Below, piece by piece: positions 10,926 to 19,969 of a stretch of 20,085 nucleotides of DNA. The position numbers and the translations under genes are program-made. The DNA comes from Mesotaenium endlicherianum (Eukaryota > Streptophyta > Zygnematophyceae > Zygnematales > Mesotaeniaceae): the NCBI GenBank assembly GCA_009602735.1, contig WELA01005162.1:272212-292296 (forward strand). Direction: 5' to 3'. The notes below the pieces were generated by a model. It searched no databases and was not told the origin of the DNA. It saw only the letters and a list, made by a program, of their open reading frames with translations. Numbering within the stretch: position 1 is the stretch's first letter; each line of letters opens with the position of its first letter.

Positions 10926-11090
10926 CAGACTTCAGTGCCTGACCCTCTGTGTGCCCCTCTACGTGCCCCCCCTGTGCGTGCCCCTCAGACTTTCACTGCC
11001 TGGCCCTCTGTGTGCCCCTCTAAGTGCCCCCCCTTTGCGTGCCCCTCAGACTTCACTGCCTGGCCCTCTGTGTGCCCCTCTGGACCGCAG
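10926..11090. repeat. Minisatellite, about 60-bp unit, nearly three copies
   Basis: Copies begin with CAGAC at 10926, 10986 and 11047. Each continues TT(T)CA-TGCCTG-CCCTCTGTGTG and ends in runs of CCCCTC and TGCGTGCCCCT. The third copy is incomplete. Unit lengths are 60 and 61 bp, so it is not frame-preserving, which argues against a protein repeat. Confidence 0.85.
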
Positions 11091-11112
11091 CACAGACAGC
11101 ACAGATAGTCCC

Positions 11113-11560
11113 ACCTCCAGCACGTCATGCTCAGCTCACATCATCCCTTTGCCGGCCTCGAATAAAACCTGAACCCTAATATCCGATCCCAGCACAACGC
11201 ACATATCTCAAGCACACACCAGGAGAAGCTGCTCTTCATCTCGTGCTGCCCTGCCGGTGCTGACGCAGAGTCTCCAGCCCCTGACTCGGGAAGAATGCAT
11301 GCACCTCCAGCAGCAACCGGCGCCCTGCCTCGTGCTGCTCCGCTCACTTGGAGACAACCCCAAACCTAAATACCAAACCTCTAGCTCTGGCACCACACCA
11401 CACGCACACGTACCTCTAGTAGCAAGCAATAGGCGCTCGCCGCCTCATGCTGCTCTGCTCGCCTTGGAACAACCCTGCCCTAATTTCCCGGGCACCACAG
11501 CAAGCGTACCTCAAGCAGCATCTGCCGCTCCTCCTCGTGCTGCTGCGCCAGCCGCCTCCG
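11113..11560 (-). repeat. Tandem array of a degenerate ~85-109 bp module spanning an exon end and intron start
   Basis: On the minus strand the end of exon 11510-11758 (coding AQQHEEERQMLLE, then donor GTACGC) has related copies downstream. Aligned exon/intron borders are at 11510, 11414, 11305 and 11220 (spacings 96, 109 and 85 bp), with a weaker copy near 11113-11150. Copies at 11414 and 11305 could encode AEQHEAASAYCLLLE and AEQHEAGRRLLLE, each followed by GTACGT or GTGCAT. The intervening sequence is also shared (an A-CC-AAACCTAA type stretch on the plus strand). Whether the extra copies are real micro-exons or decayed duplicates cannot be decided here: the simple acceptor of the 11414 copy is out of phase with the exon before it. 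Confidence 0.6.
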
Positions 11561-13345
11561 CTTGCGAGCTGTAGCGCTGTCGCTGTTGGGGGGGCCGACG
11601 CCGCCCTTCCCCAGGGGGAGCAACCTGGGGCGGATTTGCACGGCGGCTGCCGGCCCGGGGGGGGGATTGTCAAACATCTCGCGGCGCGCCAGGCTGGCGC
11701 TGACGGGGCGGGGCATCGTGCCGATCATGAACAGCTTCTCCTCCGTCTCCATCACAAACTGCGCACACTAGCCTCCCGCAGATGACAGGTGTCTGAACAT
11801 AAAAGCTTGACATGTAGCAAGTGCTCCTCATTTCCAGACCTCTCACTGCATGCATGGACGTATACATTACATGCACACACACACACACACACATGCATGC
11901 ATGCATGCATGCATGCATGTGAGGGGCGTCTTTCTTCCCAAAGGTCCAACTGGGCGTGCAACGTCCCCGATGAAGTGAAACACGTGAAAGGATCACCATT
12001 AGCCTTCACACAACATACCAGCTTACTCGTACAGACGTCTACTACCCCCCCCTTCCCCCCCCCTCCNACAAGTTTGTACGTGTCTGTGTGTCTGTATATA
12101 TGTATGTAACACACCGACACAGATGGATGAAAAGAAATACTATGTACGCATGTGAGGGAGGGGCAGACGCCTTGCTATTGGACAAGCACGTGCCACGCGT
12201 CCGCCTCCACCTCCTCCCCAACCTCAGGGGAGGGTGTCCCCTCCCCCCACAACTGCTTCAGGCTCACTGGGCACACCCCTAAACCAAAATTCCTCGCACC
12301 CTTTTCATGCAACTTCTGCGCCGTCAGATCCTCGATCAATGGCAGCAGAGGGGCTTGCATTCACCGGCTCGCAAACTCAAATTGGGGGGCATGGAGAAAC
12401 ATCTCCTAACCCCACCACGTTCGACCCACGATCCAGGGAGGGGAAGTCCTCTGTAATTCTGGCGTGGGGTGGCTGTGAAGCAAGAGTACGGGACTGAGGA
12501 GAGCGCAGGGTTGAGAGGTTTCGGTCCAGGGTCGAGGGTCTTTGGTACCAGCAGCCACTTGGCACCATCAGTATTCCAGCACAGGCCTTACCTCTCAATT
12601 CCTGAAATTCGCGAGCATGAGAGCTGGAGAATCTAGTCATGCTGACCAGAAACCTAAACTCTTCCCACTCTTCAGGTCGTCACTGCAAATCAGTTTGTCC
12701 TTGATATGAAAGAGATGGAAGGCCTGACGCAGCATGTACTAGTGCACCCTTGCAGCACACCTGCTTACGACTCACGTGTGCATAACGACCCTTGATACGC
12801 AGCAGCAGCTGGTATATAGAAGAGTCTGCATGTAGGCCTGCGTGTCTGTGTGTGTGTGTGTGTGTGAGTGAGTGTGTGTGTGTGTCTCTGTGCGGGGGTG
12901 GGTTTGGGAGTGCCTATCATTTGATGTTCACGCTCTTAACTCACATTGGCGGCTTGGTCTGGGGAGCCCATCTCCACGAGGGCGCAACCGCAGGACACCG
13001 TCGGATCAAGCGCATCCTTGACTATGTGCACGGACATCACATCCCCGAACTGGGCTAGGGCATTGGTGAGCACTCCTTCATTAACCTTCAGCGACAGGTT
13101 GTCGATAAACACGGTCCTGGATAACTTCCAAAGGAAGACCCCCTCCTTCAACTTCTCCTCCCCCCCTTCCTTCAAGGCACTTCCTCCAGGACGGGAAGGG
13201 AGGAAGGTGGAGGGGCCTGAAGCAACATCATTGAGACCAAGACCCTGCATGCAAGCAAGGTGTATACCTCAAGAGGAAGCAACTTCAGGGCCGATCGGGG
13301 CATGTTGAGCACTGCCGAGGAAGCCCCCAGCGTTGTCCTGCACAT
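11510..13345 (-). CDS. RRM-domain RNA-binding protein, multi-exon, partly resolved
   Basis: Exon 1 (13345-13268) opens with an ATG in frame (MCRTTLG) and ends LLPLE|GTATAC. Exon 2 (13124-12945), exactly 60 codons, carries most of an RRM: RNP2-like VFIDNLS, helix NEGVLTNALAQFGDV, and RNP1-like CGCALVEM; it ends AAT|GTGAGT. Exon 3 starts after GTCAG at 12723 and reads AFHLFHIKDKLICSDDLK, completing the RRM fold in phase; its donor at 12669 (GTGGGA) is uncertain. A fourth exon (about 12493-12365, acceptor CTCCTCAG) and a small piece DLTAQKLHEK near 12310 are possible. A well-defined exon (11758-11510, phase 0, 83 codons) begins FVMETEEKLFMIGTMPRPV and ends in the basic coiled-coil RKRRRLAQQHEEERQMLLE; I assign it to this gene by strand and position only. 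The RNP1 is atypical, with Cys at an aromatic position, so RNA contact may differ from canonical RRMs. RRM followed by a charged coiled coil loosely recalls DBHS proteins, but no NOPS motif was confirmed. Exon 1 could instead be internal, since AG|GACAAC at 13337 is also an acceptor. Confidence 0.6.
11874..11920. repeat. (CA)n followed by (ATGC)n microsatellite
   Basis: About 19 bp of CA repeat passes into about 27 bp of ATGC repeat, inside what would be an intron of the RRM gene. Both parts alternate purine and pyrimidine. Confidence 0.9.
12041..12067. other. C-rich run with one ambiguous base
   Basis: Two long C runs are followed by an N at 12067. This marks a poorly resolved homopolymer and shows that base counts in such runs of this window may be unreliable. 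Confidence 0.9.
12842..12888. repeat. (GT)n microsatellite in an RRM-gene intron
   Basis: An interrupted GT repeat (with GAGTGAG in the middle) lies between RRM exon 2 (ending 12945) and the presumed exon 3 (starting 12723). Confidence 0.9.
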
Positions 13346-13409
13346 CTGGTCAACGAAGATGAGATGAAAAATAGAATTGATTAACTATATGCGCCAACCG
13401 CTTCCACAC

Positions 13410-13482
13410 GGGGGTGTAGCTCACATGGTAGAGCGCTCGCTTCGCATGCGAGAGGTAAGGGGATCGATACCCCTCACCTCCA
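13410..13482 (+). tRNA. trnA-CGC: tRNA-Ala, anticodon CGC
   Basis: A full 73-nt cloverleaf folds. The acceptor stem GGGGGTG pairs with CACCTCC (one G-U pair) and the discriminator is A. The D arm is GCTC/GAGC. The anticodon arm CTCGC/GCGAG has the loop TTCGCAT, with anticodon CGC at 13443-13445. The T arm AGGGG/CCCCT has the loop ATCGATA. A54 in place of T54 is the usual form in eukaryotic cytosolic tRNA-Ala. The G3-U70 pair that identifies alanine to AlaRS is present. No intron and no encoded CCA. Internal A and B boxes drive pol III, and a T5 terminator follows at 13501-13505. Confidence 0.97.
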
Positions 13483-13500
13483 CTGTTAAAACTTCCTCTC

Positions 13501-13505
13501 TTTTT
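13501..13505 (+). terminator. Pol III terminator of tRNA-Ala
   Basis: A run of five T, 18 nt past the tRNA 3' end, is the first T4-or-longer run downstream and fits pol III termination. Confidence 0.7.
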
Positions 13506-16500
13506 CATTTGGAAAAGGTCGTCGGGTTCGCTTGCACAATCATGGGGTGCTAACTCTTTTCATCTAAAGGGGCCTTTTGGCGAAAAGAATCAAAGTATTT
13601 TTGGTTGGCGATTTTTTCAATAATTCTTGCGTTTGTGCGAAGAAATTCAATATTGACGAATTGTGGTGACTTGTTTCAAAAGGTCTAACGGCATTGCACC
13701 AAGAATCCATTCCATGGCCATCTCTGTGATATATCCGACCACATATGAAGTGATAATTGTCAATATAATACAACTATTGGCGCTTTTGTCGAGGTTGTTG
13801 CGCCAAAACTTAATTGTCCGCACTCATAAACCGCACTGCGTATACCGCACTGCGTATACCGCACTGCGTATACCGCACTGCGTATACCGCACTGCGTATA
13901 CCGCACTGCGTCGGAATTGACCGCTGCGCTACAAATCGATGAGGCCGGGATTTCGGCGACGTACTTGCAAAGTTTGCGAAAACAATCAATATTTTGGAAA
14001 CGTTATGACAGTTAGCACACCATGTGCACAATAGTCGGTCTTCTACGCATTGGTCTGTGCATGGGTGGTCCTCGAAATCCTGGACAGATTATAATGCGCG
14101 ACATGTGATTCCAGAAAAAAATATGTCTTTTGAAGACAAAGTGCTGTCGCCACTACTACCCGTTTGACGGTATCGCACGTACAGCGCGAGCCACGGCCGC
14201 CCAGGTACGGGAAGTCAACGTTGACTAACCGACCAAAGGACCGAGTGATCTCAGTCAGCAGTCATTTCAAAGTCGTTATCACTGTCAAAGTGGTCGCGAC
14301 ACGTCAAACCCACACCCAGGGATGGATGGGGATTTGGACGGAGTAGTCAGCCGAAAGGCTAGGGGTATGGAACCAGCAACAAGCCAGCCCAGCAAGTGCC
14401 AAGAAAGGTACTGATCAATCGGCTATCTAAGCCAAGTACAGCAGGGATGTTGCAGAGGCGTTGTGTGCCACCTCGGCCAGGATCCTCGGGTGACTAGTCA
14501 CGGCTTGAGCGTTCATTCTAAACGCTGCCAGCCAGCACATAGGCGTGAGTGCCAACTGAAAGGCTAAGCAGTCACACGCGACAATCCCAAGGCATGCATG
14601 CATGCGGAATGACAACTCCTAAGCTGTGTGAGAGCTGCTAGGTAAGGACGGCAGGCAAGCTAAGCACTGTGACTCGAGAGAAGATAATGTGTGGTGCCTG
14701 TGAAAGGCACGAGTCCTGCCTGAAGCTGCCTCATTCTTGCTCACATCGTTTTCAAAGGAAGTTGAAGAAGCGGAGGGAGCACGAAGAAGAAGGAGTTCCC
14801 AAGGCCATAGAAGAACCGAGACGCCACGCTTCCGCCGACGCTGGAAGATTTCTTCCTAAGATAGAAAAGTTAGACCTCAGGAGTTCCCAAGAGAGGATCT
14901 CGCTGGTAGAAAGTAGAGAGTTGCAAAATAGAATCTGTTAGGAGATTAGCACAGATTTGGGTCAAACGCCACAAACGTGCAAGGGCCACTTAAAATGGTG
15001 AGTGCTGTGTTAGTTTCCAAGTTCTCAGAAGTCTCAATTGTCGAATTGCTGATAGCAAGAGTAGTCTTAACAAGTAAAGCTCTCAGTGAAGAACTGAGTG
15101 AGCCCAGCCGAGCAGTGAAGAGCTGTTAAGGCGCGGTGTTGAGTGAAGAGCTCAGACCAGGCCAGCATAGATGTGCAGTTTCAGAGTTTTGTAAGCTGTC
15201 ACTTGAGGAAGTTAAGCGAAAGCCTTGAAGGGCGATTCTCTCTGAAATTGGCATTGCCTGTTAAGCTGCTTAGACGTGATTTCTGCAAACCACAAAACTT
15301 GTTCATTCTGTGAACCCTCAACTTGGGCCAAAGCCTGTGTGGAAGTAAGACACTTCTGTCCTACTGTAAGGGAAGCTGAGGATGAGATAAGTTTTTTTGA
15401 AATTTCCACTAAGTGTTGGTAAGGTAGAATGAGGAATCGGTTGCCGTCACCGACACACGTGCAGGGGACCATTAACTCGGTCGATTTTCCCACGTGCAGC
15501 AACGCACCGACATGTCGACCAGGTTGAAGGCACACGTGCTGAGAAGCTACGCACGTGTCGAGGGTCCGACGCTGTTAGGCACGACAGTGCGAAGATGATT
15601 TTTTGCAAAAGTTATGAAAGGTGCTGTTGAGGTAGGAAAGTGTGATGGATCGAGAGTTCAAGACAGATTGAGTGAGGGCTTGGGCTGGTTAATGAAGTAT
15701 CATACTAAAGTCAATCTTCGTAGAGCGTTCCATTTAACAGGTCAAAAGACTATAGTTTTGCCCTACAAAGTTGATCAACTTATGGAGTCTGCATTGAGAA
15801 GCTCACTCGATGCTCACTTGAAGCTCACTCAATGCTCATTTTGAAAAGTTGTGTACGCTTGCGAGAATTTATCCATCCCAGTATTCCATTTAGGATCCAA
15901 CTCAAAGATGAGGATGTATGCAACTTGTCAAATATTTGAAGTATGTAAGTAGCCACATAATAATCTTTTCATGCGAATTCGTCGGACTAGCCTCACCATC
16001 ACCAAGTCTACCATCCCTCAAATATTCGTTGCTTTTTCAAAGGCACAACATTCCTCTTTGATCATTCATAGTATGCAAATAGTGAGTAATTTTGAGTGCA
16101 CTGATGGGGCACGATTCTGTATTTTTCTAGCAAATTGAGCAAATGAACATCTATAAATCGCTTGAGCCAAGCACTTCATTTCAACCGACCGCACCACCTC
16201 ATCATGAAATAACTGTGCGAATGGCAAAATGGCCCACTTTGATTGACACAAAACGCGAAGGGAAGGGTTTCCCAAAGTCTATATGGGAAAGTCAATTGCG
16301 ATGGAAAACTTATACGGATGGTCAAAATACTTTCATGCATAAGAGCTTTCCAAGATTTTAATCTTGACCCGCTGAAGGTCTTTTTGGTTCTTTCAAGTTG
16401 TCGACGGGCTCCCACAATCGAGTTTAACTGTTATATGGAGGTCAATTTTGTTTGCTTGACCGTTCAATGTGTGAAGGCTCAAATAGGTACTAAGTTTCAT

Positions 16501-17814
16501 GCATGTAAGCAAAATATGATAAGAGAACATTTTAATTTAAGTAAGTATTTAAAATCCACCACTAATATTCTTTTTTAAATAAATTCACTTGTGTGGGTTA
16601 AAGTTTCTATTACTACGCACAATACGACTTGAGTGCCTTATGTGTTTTTTTGCTGCTCCTCGAAGGAACAACAGCAAAAACTGCATGGTTCATTGGCCTT
16701 TGCTACATTGTTCACTATTTTAAACTTGATCCTATGTGGGTTATTTGCGCTGTTTTTGTTGGTTCGTTGTGAGAAACGCATTTGGTCGCCAAAGGTTGCG
16801 TTGCATATTGTTCTAGAGCACAAATATCTGCAATTGTCATAAACCTCTACCTCCTCAACAGCGAGGACTTCTCAAAATATGAGCTCAAAAGTCATTATGC
16901 ACGTTAGTTTGCAAACCAATTAGAAATAAGCGCAAAAACAAGAAAAGGTCTTTATTCTATCTCTAAATAAATGCCTAACGCACAAGATGTAATCCTCACG
17001 TTTCTATATCGCTGGTACATTTTAACTCATCAATCTTGACCAATGCCTACTCAACGATCCTAGTGTACGCAATTGCTCTCGCCCTCGAGCAATTGCTTTT
17101 GACATTTTTCCACAAACTCTTACCAGATTGTTCATGGAATACAAACCCTTAATCTCAAATTTGGTTCCCACAACTTTGATTCTTTGGGTCGACGTCAACG
17201 CACTTCCAAGCAATCATTGTTCATTGCTTGTGAATCCCCAAGCAATCTGGGCCAAAATGGTGCACAAATTTCAAAGTGCTGCCTCTTCAACAGGCTTTCA
17301 ATGTGTGCCAACAGCACCATATTGATATTGTATCCTCATTAAATTACAGTGTGAAAACCTGGGACCAATATACATGTGAAGGAAAGCCTATATAAGCCTA
17401 CAACTGTCAACATCTTTGAGGTACTCAGAACACAAGCACATATCTTTCTCCAAGACGAGATTAAATACACGTCAAATTACTATGCTAACATAGAGCAACT
17501 GTGCCAACTGCACCCTACATGCCCTATGGTTCTTGCCTACAATGTATAAGCAACTTGCAATTGTGCTAAGCCTAAGCGTGCTCTATGCGCATGCTATGCT
17601 CCTCTTATGCGTCCTTTTTGACCCTTGGTGAGCCTCTGGGAGGCTTAATTACTTTTCCTATCAGAAGAATAGAAAGGGGCAGTATGGTGCCAGCAAAATA
17701 CACTGACTTGTACGCCACCATAGTGTCATGGCCATTCAATATCTGCACATCAGAGAGAAGGCCAAAGACTATTTAGTCAACCACAAACGAGCACACATTG
17801 CACATGCGCACGGT
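13506..17814. other. Long AT-rich stretch without a supported gene
   Basis: Only short open frames occur. A 90-codon plus frame at 14669-14941 has a CGACERHESC start and a basic then acidic middle (RKLKKRREHEEE) but no recognised domain. A 76-codon frame at 15614-15844, a 111-codon frame at 16243-16578 and a hydrophobic 69-codon frame at 16633-16842 are likewise unassigned. Small repeats: AGTGAAGAGCT-like copies at about 15083-15150, and a 22-bp direct repeat (GAAGCTCACTC-ATGCTCA) at about 15797-15840. No TE hallmark genes or terminal repeats were recognised. Confidence 0.45.
13831..13910. repeat. 14-bp minisatellite, five full copies plus a partial
   Basis: The unit CCGCACTGCGTATA is repeated perfectly at 13831, 13845, 13859, 13873 and 13887, with the first 10 bp again at 13901. 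A degenerate half copy (CCGCACTCATAAA) precedes it. Each junction makes the palindrome GTATAC. The period is not a multiple of three, so the array cycles through all frames and is not a protein repeat. Confidence 0.95.
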
Positions 17815-18043
17815 TTACCTTATGTTTATACGTTTTCCAGGGGTGTGTACTTCCTCATGATTCTTAGCACACACGTATATACACAGCTTGAGTGCGGTAA
17901 CACAACCCCCCCAAGCACTGGCAGCAAAGAAGAGGGCAACCTTGTTCTTCACGAGCTTGCTTCAACTGCTAAGATGCATGACGAGACCCATCCTCTGACA
18001 GCTATACAGCAGCACAAAGACGCTAACGCGCGCAGTGCGCGTG

Positions 18044-18074
18044 CACACACACACGCACACACACACACACACAC
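18044..18074. repeat. (CA)n microsatellite
   Basis: A CA repeat interrupted once by CG, downstream (in the minus-strand sense) of the last certain exon of the MBOAT gene. Confidence 0.9.
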
Positions 18075-18165
18075 GCAGGCACGAGTGCACACGCCGAAGT
18101 GCACATGGCCACAGGAAGGCCGAGAAAAGCTGGGGCATGCTGTATCGTAGCAGTAGCACTTGCAC

Positions 18166-19969
18166 CGGCGAGGGGGGGTTGGGGCTCTGGAGGGCGCTGA
18201 CCAAGAAGCCGATGGCGGAGTAGTTGTTGACAAGCTGTGCGTAGAACCAGTGCAGCACTGTGCAGATGCGCCGCAGCGCCACCGCGTCGCTGGGGATGGC
18301 CTTCTGGTAGCCGTAGATGACTGTTGCGTCCATGCGTGCCGACGCGATGACAAACACGAGCATGCACACGACACGGCCGCACACATGAGAGCGCGCACGC
18401 ATGGGAGCAAGCGCGCAGGAGTGCACGCGCGAGCGCGAGAGCAGCCGTCGCACGCGCGCACACGCGTGCTGACAAGCTATGCCACGAGGTCGGTGACGTT
18501 GCTGCAGGCGCTGTTTCCACAGTCTGTTGACTCTCTTTGGGGTGCAAGAGCTGGTTGAAGTGCAAATTGAATGTGCAGGCGCATAAGTGCATGCATGCAT
18601 GCCAGTGGGCAGAGGTGCATCTATGCGAGTGTGTGGGCGTGTGCGTGTGCGTGCATGCGTCTGTGTGTGCGCGAGTGTCTGAATGGATATATGTGTATGT
18701 GTGTGCGCGTGTGTGCGTGAGGTCACGTTCGTGCGGGTACAGGTTCAGATGTGCAGATTGTCTGCAAGGTGGTTTTGTTCATTACAGCCAACCAGTCCTA
18801 AGCTGTACTTTACTCGTGTTCCCCGGAGAGTGTATCAGCCTATGGAAGTGCAAGGTGTAGGGCTCTGGAGAAAGGGAGAGAAGCCAGAAAGCAGCGAAGG
18901 GACTACTACAGGTGTCAGCAGCGCAAGCACCAGGGGCAAATCTGTGTCCTAACTGCTCTATTGAGGGGGAGCAGGGCCGCACAGCCCACCGCCCGCAGGA
19001 CGTGGGTAGCAAGCATGCCGGAGAAAGAAAGCAGCACACATCTTCTGAGGAGGAGGGGAAAGAAAAGAGCGTGGAAGGGGGGGGTGGGGGGGGGGTAAGG
19101 GGGTAGGCAGTGTGTTCTTGTTAGTCCCCATCTCCGATGTGCGAGCATTCTCTTCGTGTCAAGAAAGGAGGCGATTCTCTCTGCCTCTCTCTCTCACCTT
19201 TGGAGCCGGCGATGAAGATGGCGGTCCCCACAAAGTACATGGCATAGCCGGGGTACAAGCCCTGCGCGTGCACGGGAGAGGAGGGGGTCAGGTACACAAG
19301 TGCTCATCGACAAGCGACCTGTGCTTAACCTGATGAATACCTATTTGTTTTACTCATTCTCAGTTGCGATGCAGGTACGGGCGCAAGCGCAGGTGTGGAC
19401 GCGACCTGGTTACAGGAGAAGCAGCGACCTGAAGCATGCGACATACTGTAGAAGAGTCTGTCGCCTATCGCAGAGTTCGAGACAAAACCTCACGTGCAGT
19501 CCACACCAAAACAAACCCCAGAAAGGGCACGAGCCCGCCAGTGTCAAGGGGGGGAGCGCAGGCTTACATGCCAGATGGCGGAGGTAACCTGGGTAGCGAG
19601 CAGCTGCCAGAACCCGGGCTTCTTGCCCTTGGGCGTCAGCCTCTCGTACACATCTGCATGCAGGCGCACGCAGGAAGAAAAGCGAGAGAAAGAGAGCAAA
19701 GAAGAATAAGGGAGCCAGGGTGCAATCACAAGCGTGACATCAGGCAGAATCGGATTGCAGAGTCCAGCACCGGGCAAGTACGGTCAGCAGCAGAGTCAAC
19801 GCCAGCTGCACAGCCGCTCGGCAGCTGATGAAGGGAGAACGGGAGGGACGCCAGACTCGCGTCACACAGAGGAGCCCCTTAGAAACGGAACAGAAGCCAG
19901 AAAGCTGCAGGCACCAGAGGGAGCAGGAGAGGGGCGCATACGCTTGAAGCCATGCGAGTTGAAGAACCT
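18166..19969 (-). CDS. MBOAT-family lysophospholipid acyltransferase, four internal exons
   Basis: MBOAT lysophospholipid acyltransferases (LPLAT/LPCAT/Ale1 type) re-acylate lysophospholipids with acyl-CoA in the ER membrane. Exons in order on the minus strand: 19969-19942 (28 nt, RFFNSHGFK); 19653-19568 (HVYERLTPKGKKPGFWQL and ending VTSAIWH); 19262-19198 (GLYPGYAMYFVG and ending IAGSK); 18320-18166 (VIYGYQKAIP, then LVNNYSAIGFLVSAL). All have AG acceptors and GT donors (GTATGC, GTAAGC, GTGAGA, GTGCAA). The assembled motif SAIWHGLYPGY holds the catalytic histidine of the family, and VYERLTPKGKKPGFW is the conserved block before it. Phases agree at the first and third junctions, but the His/Gly junction is one base out (see findings). 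The N-terminal part lies beyond the window. A possible terminal exon at 17955-17815 (LVKNKVALFFAASAWGG, stop TAA) would add a last hydrophobic stretch but is weak. The substrate head group cannot be told from these exons. Confidence 0.85.
18600..18722. repeat. Long GT/GC alternating purine-pyrimidine tract in MBOAT intron
   Basis: Repeated GTGTG, GCGTG and ATGCATGC elements over about 120 bp, with few breaks in alternation, within the 877-bp intron 18321-19197. A similar GC/AC-rich alternating stretch is at about 18355-18475. Confidence 0.75.
19075..19107 (+). repeat. G-run tract, possible G-quadruplex, in MBOAT intron
   Basis: Runs of about 9, 10 and 5 G separated by one or a few bases. The transcribed sense strand (minus) carries the C-rich complement. 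It lies about 90 bp past the donor of exon 19262-19198. Confidence 0.8.

Noticed and set aside
11789..12120. Open frames on both strands over 11789-12120.
   Set aside because: They are generated by CA/ATGC repeats and C runs, including an ambiguous base, and have no protein features.
13831..13910. CRISPR-like regular repeat.
   Set aside because: Units are directly adjacent with no spacers, and the genome is eukaryotic.
13663..13920. An 85-codon frame ending in repeated HCVYRTAYTALRIP.
   Set aside because: The repeat is the 14-bp minisatellite read through all frames, so it is not a protein repeat.
14669..14941. A 90-codon frame with a Cys-rich start and a charged middle.
   Set aside because: No domain, no supporting splice partners, and the surrounding DNA looks non-coding; kept only as a note in the spacer entry.
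17384..17396. TATATAAG motif as a promoter.
   Set aside because: No gene follows it within a sensible distance on the plus strand.
17949..18726. Long overlapping minus-strand frames (up to 254 codons) rich in T, H, C and V.
   Set aside because: They arise from translating alternating GT/GC repeats. Only the stretch 18320-18166 within them is a real exon, as shown by splice borders and MBOAT motifs.
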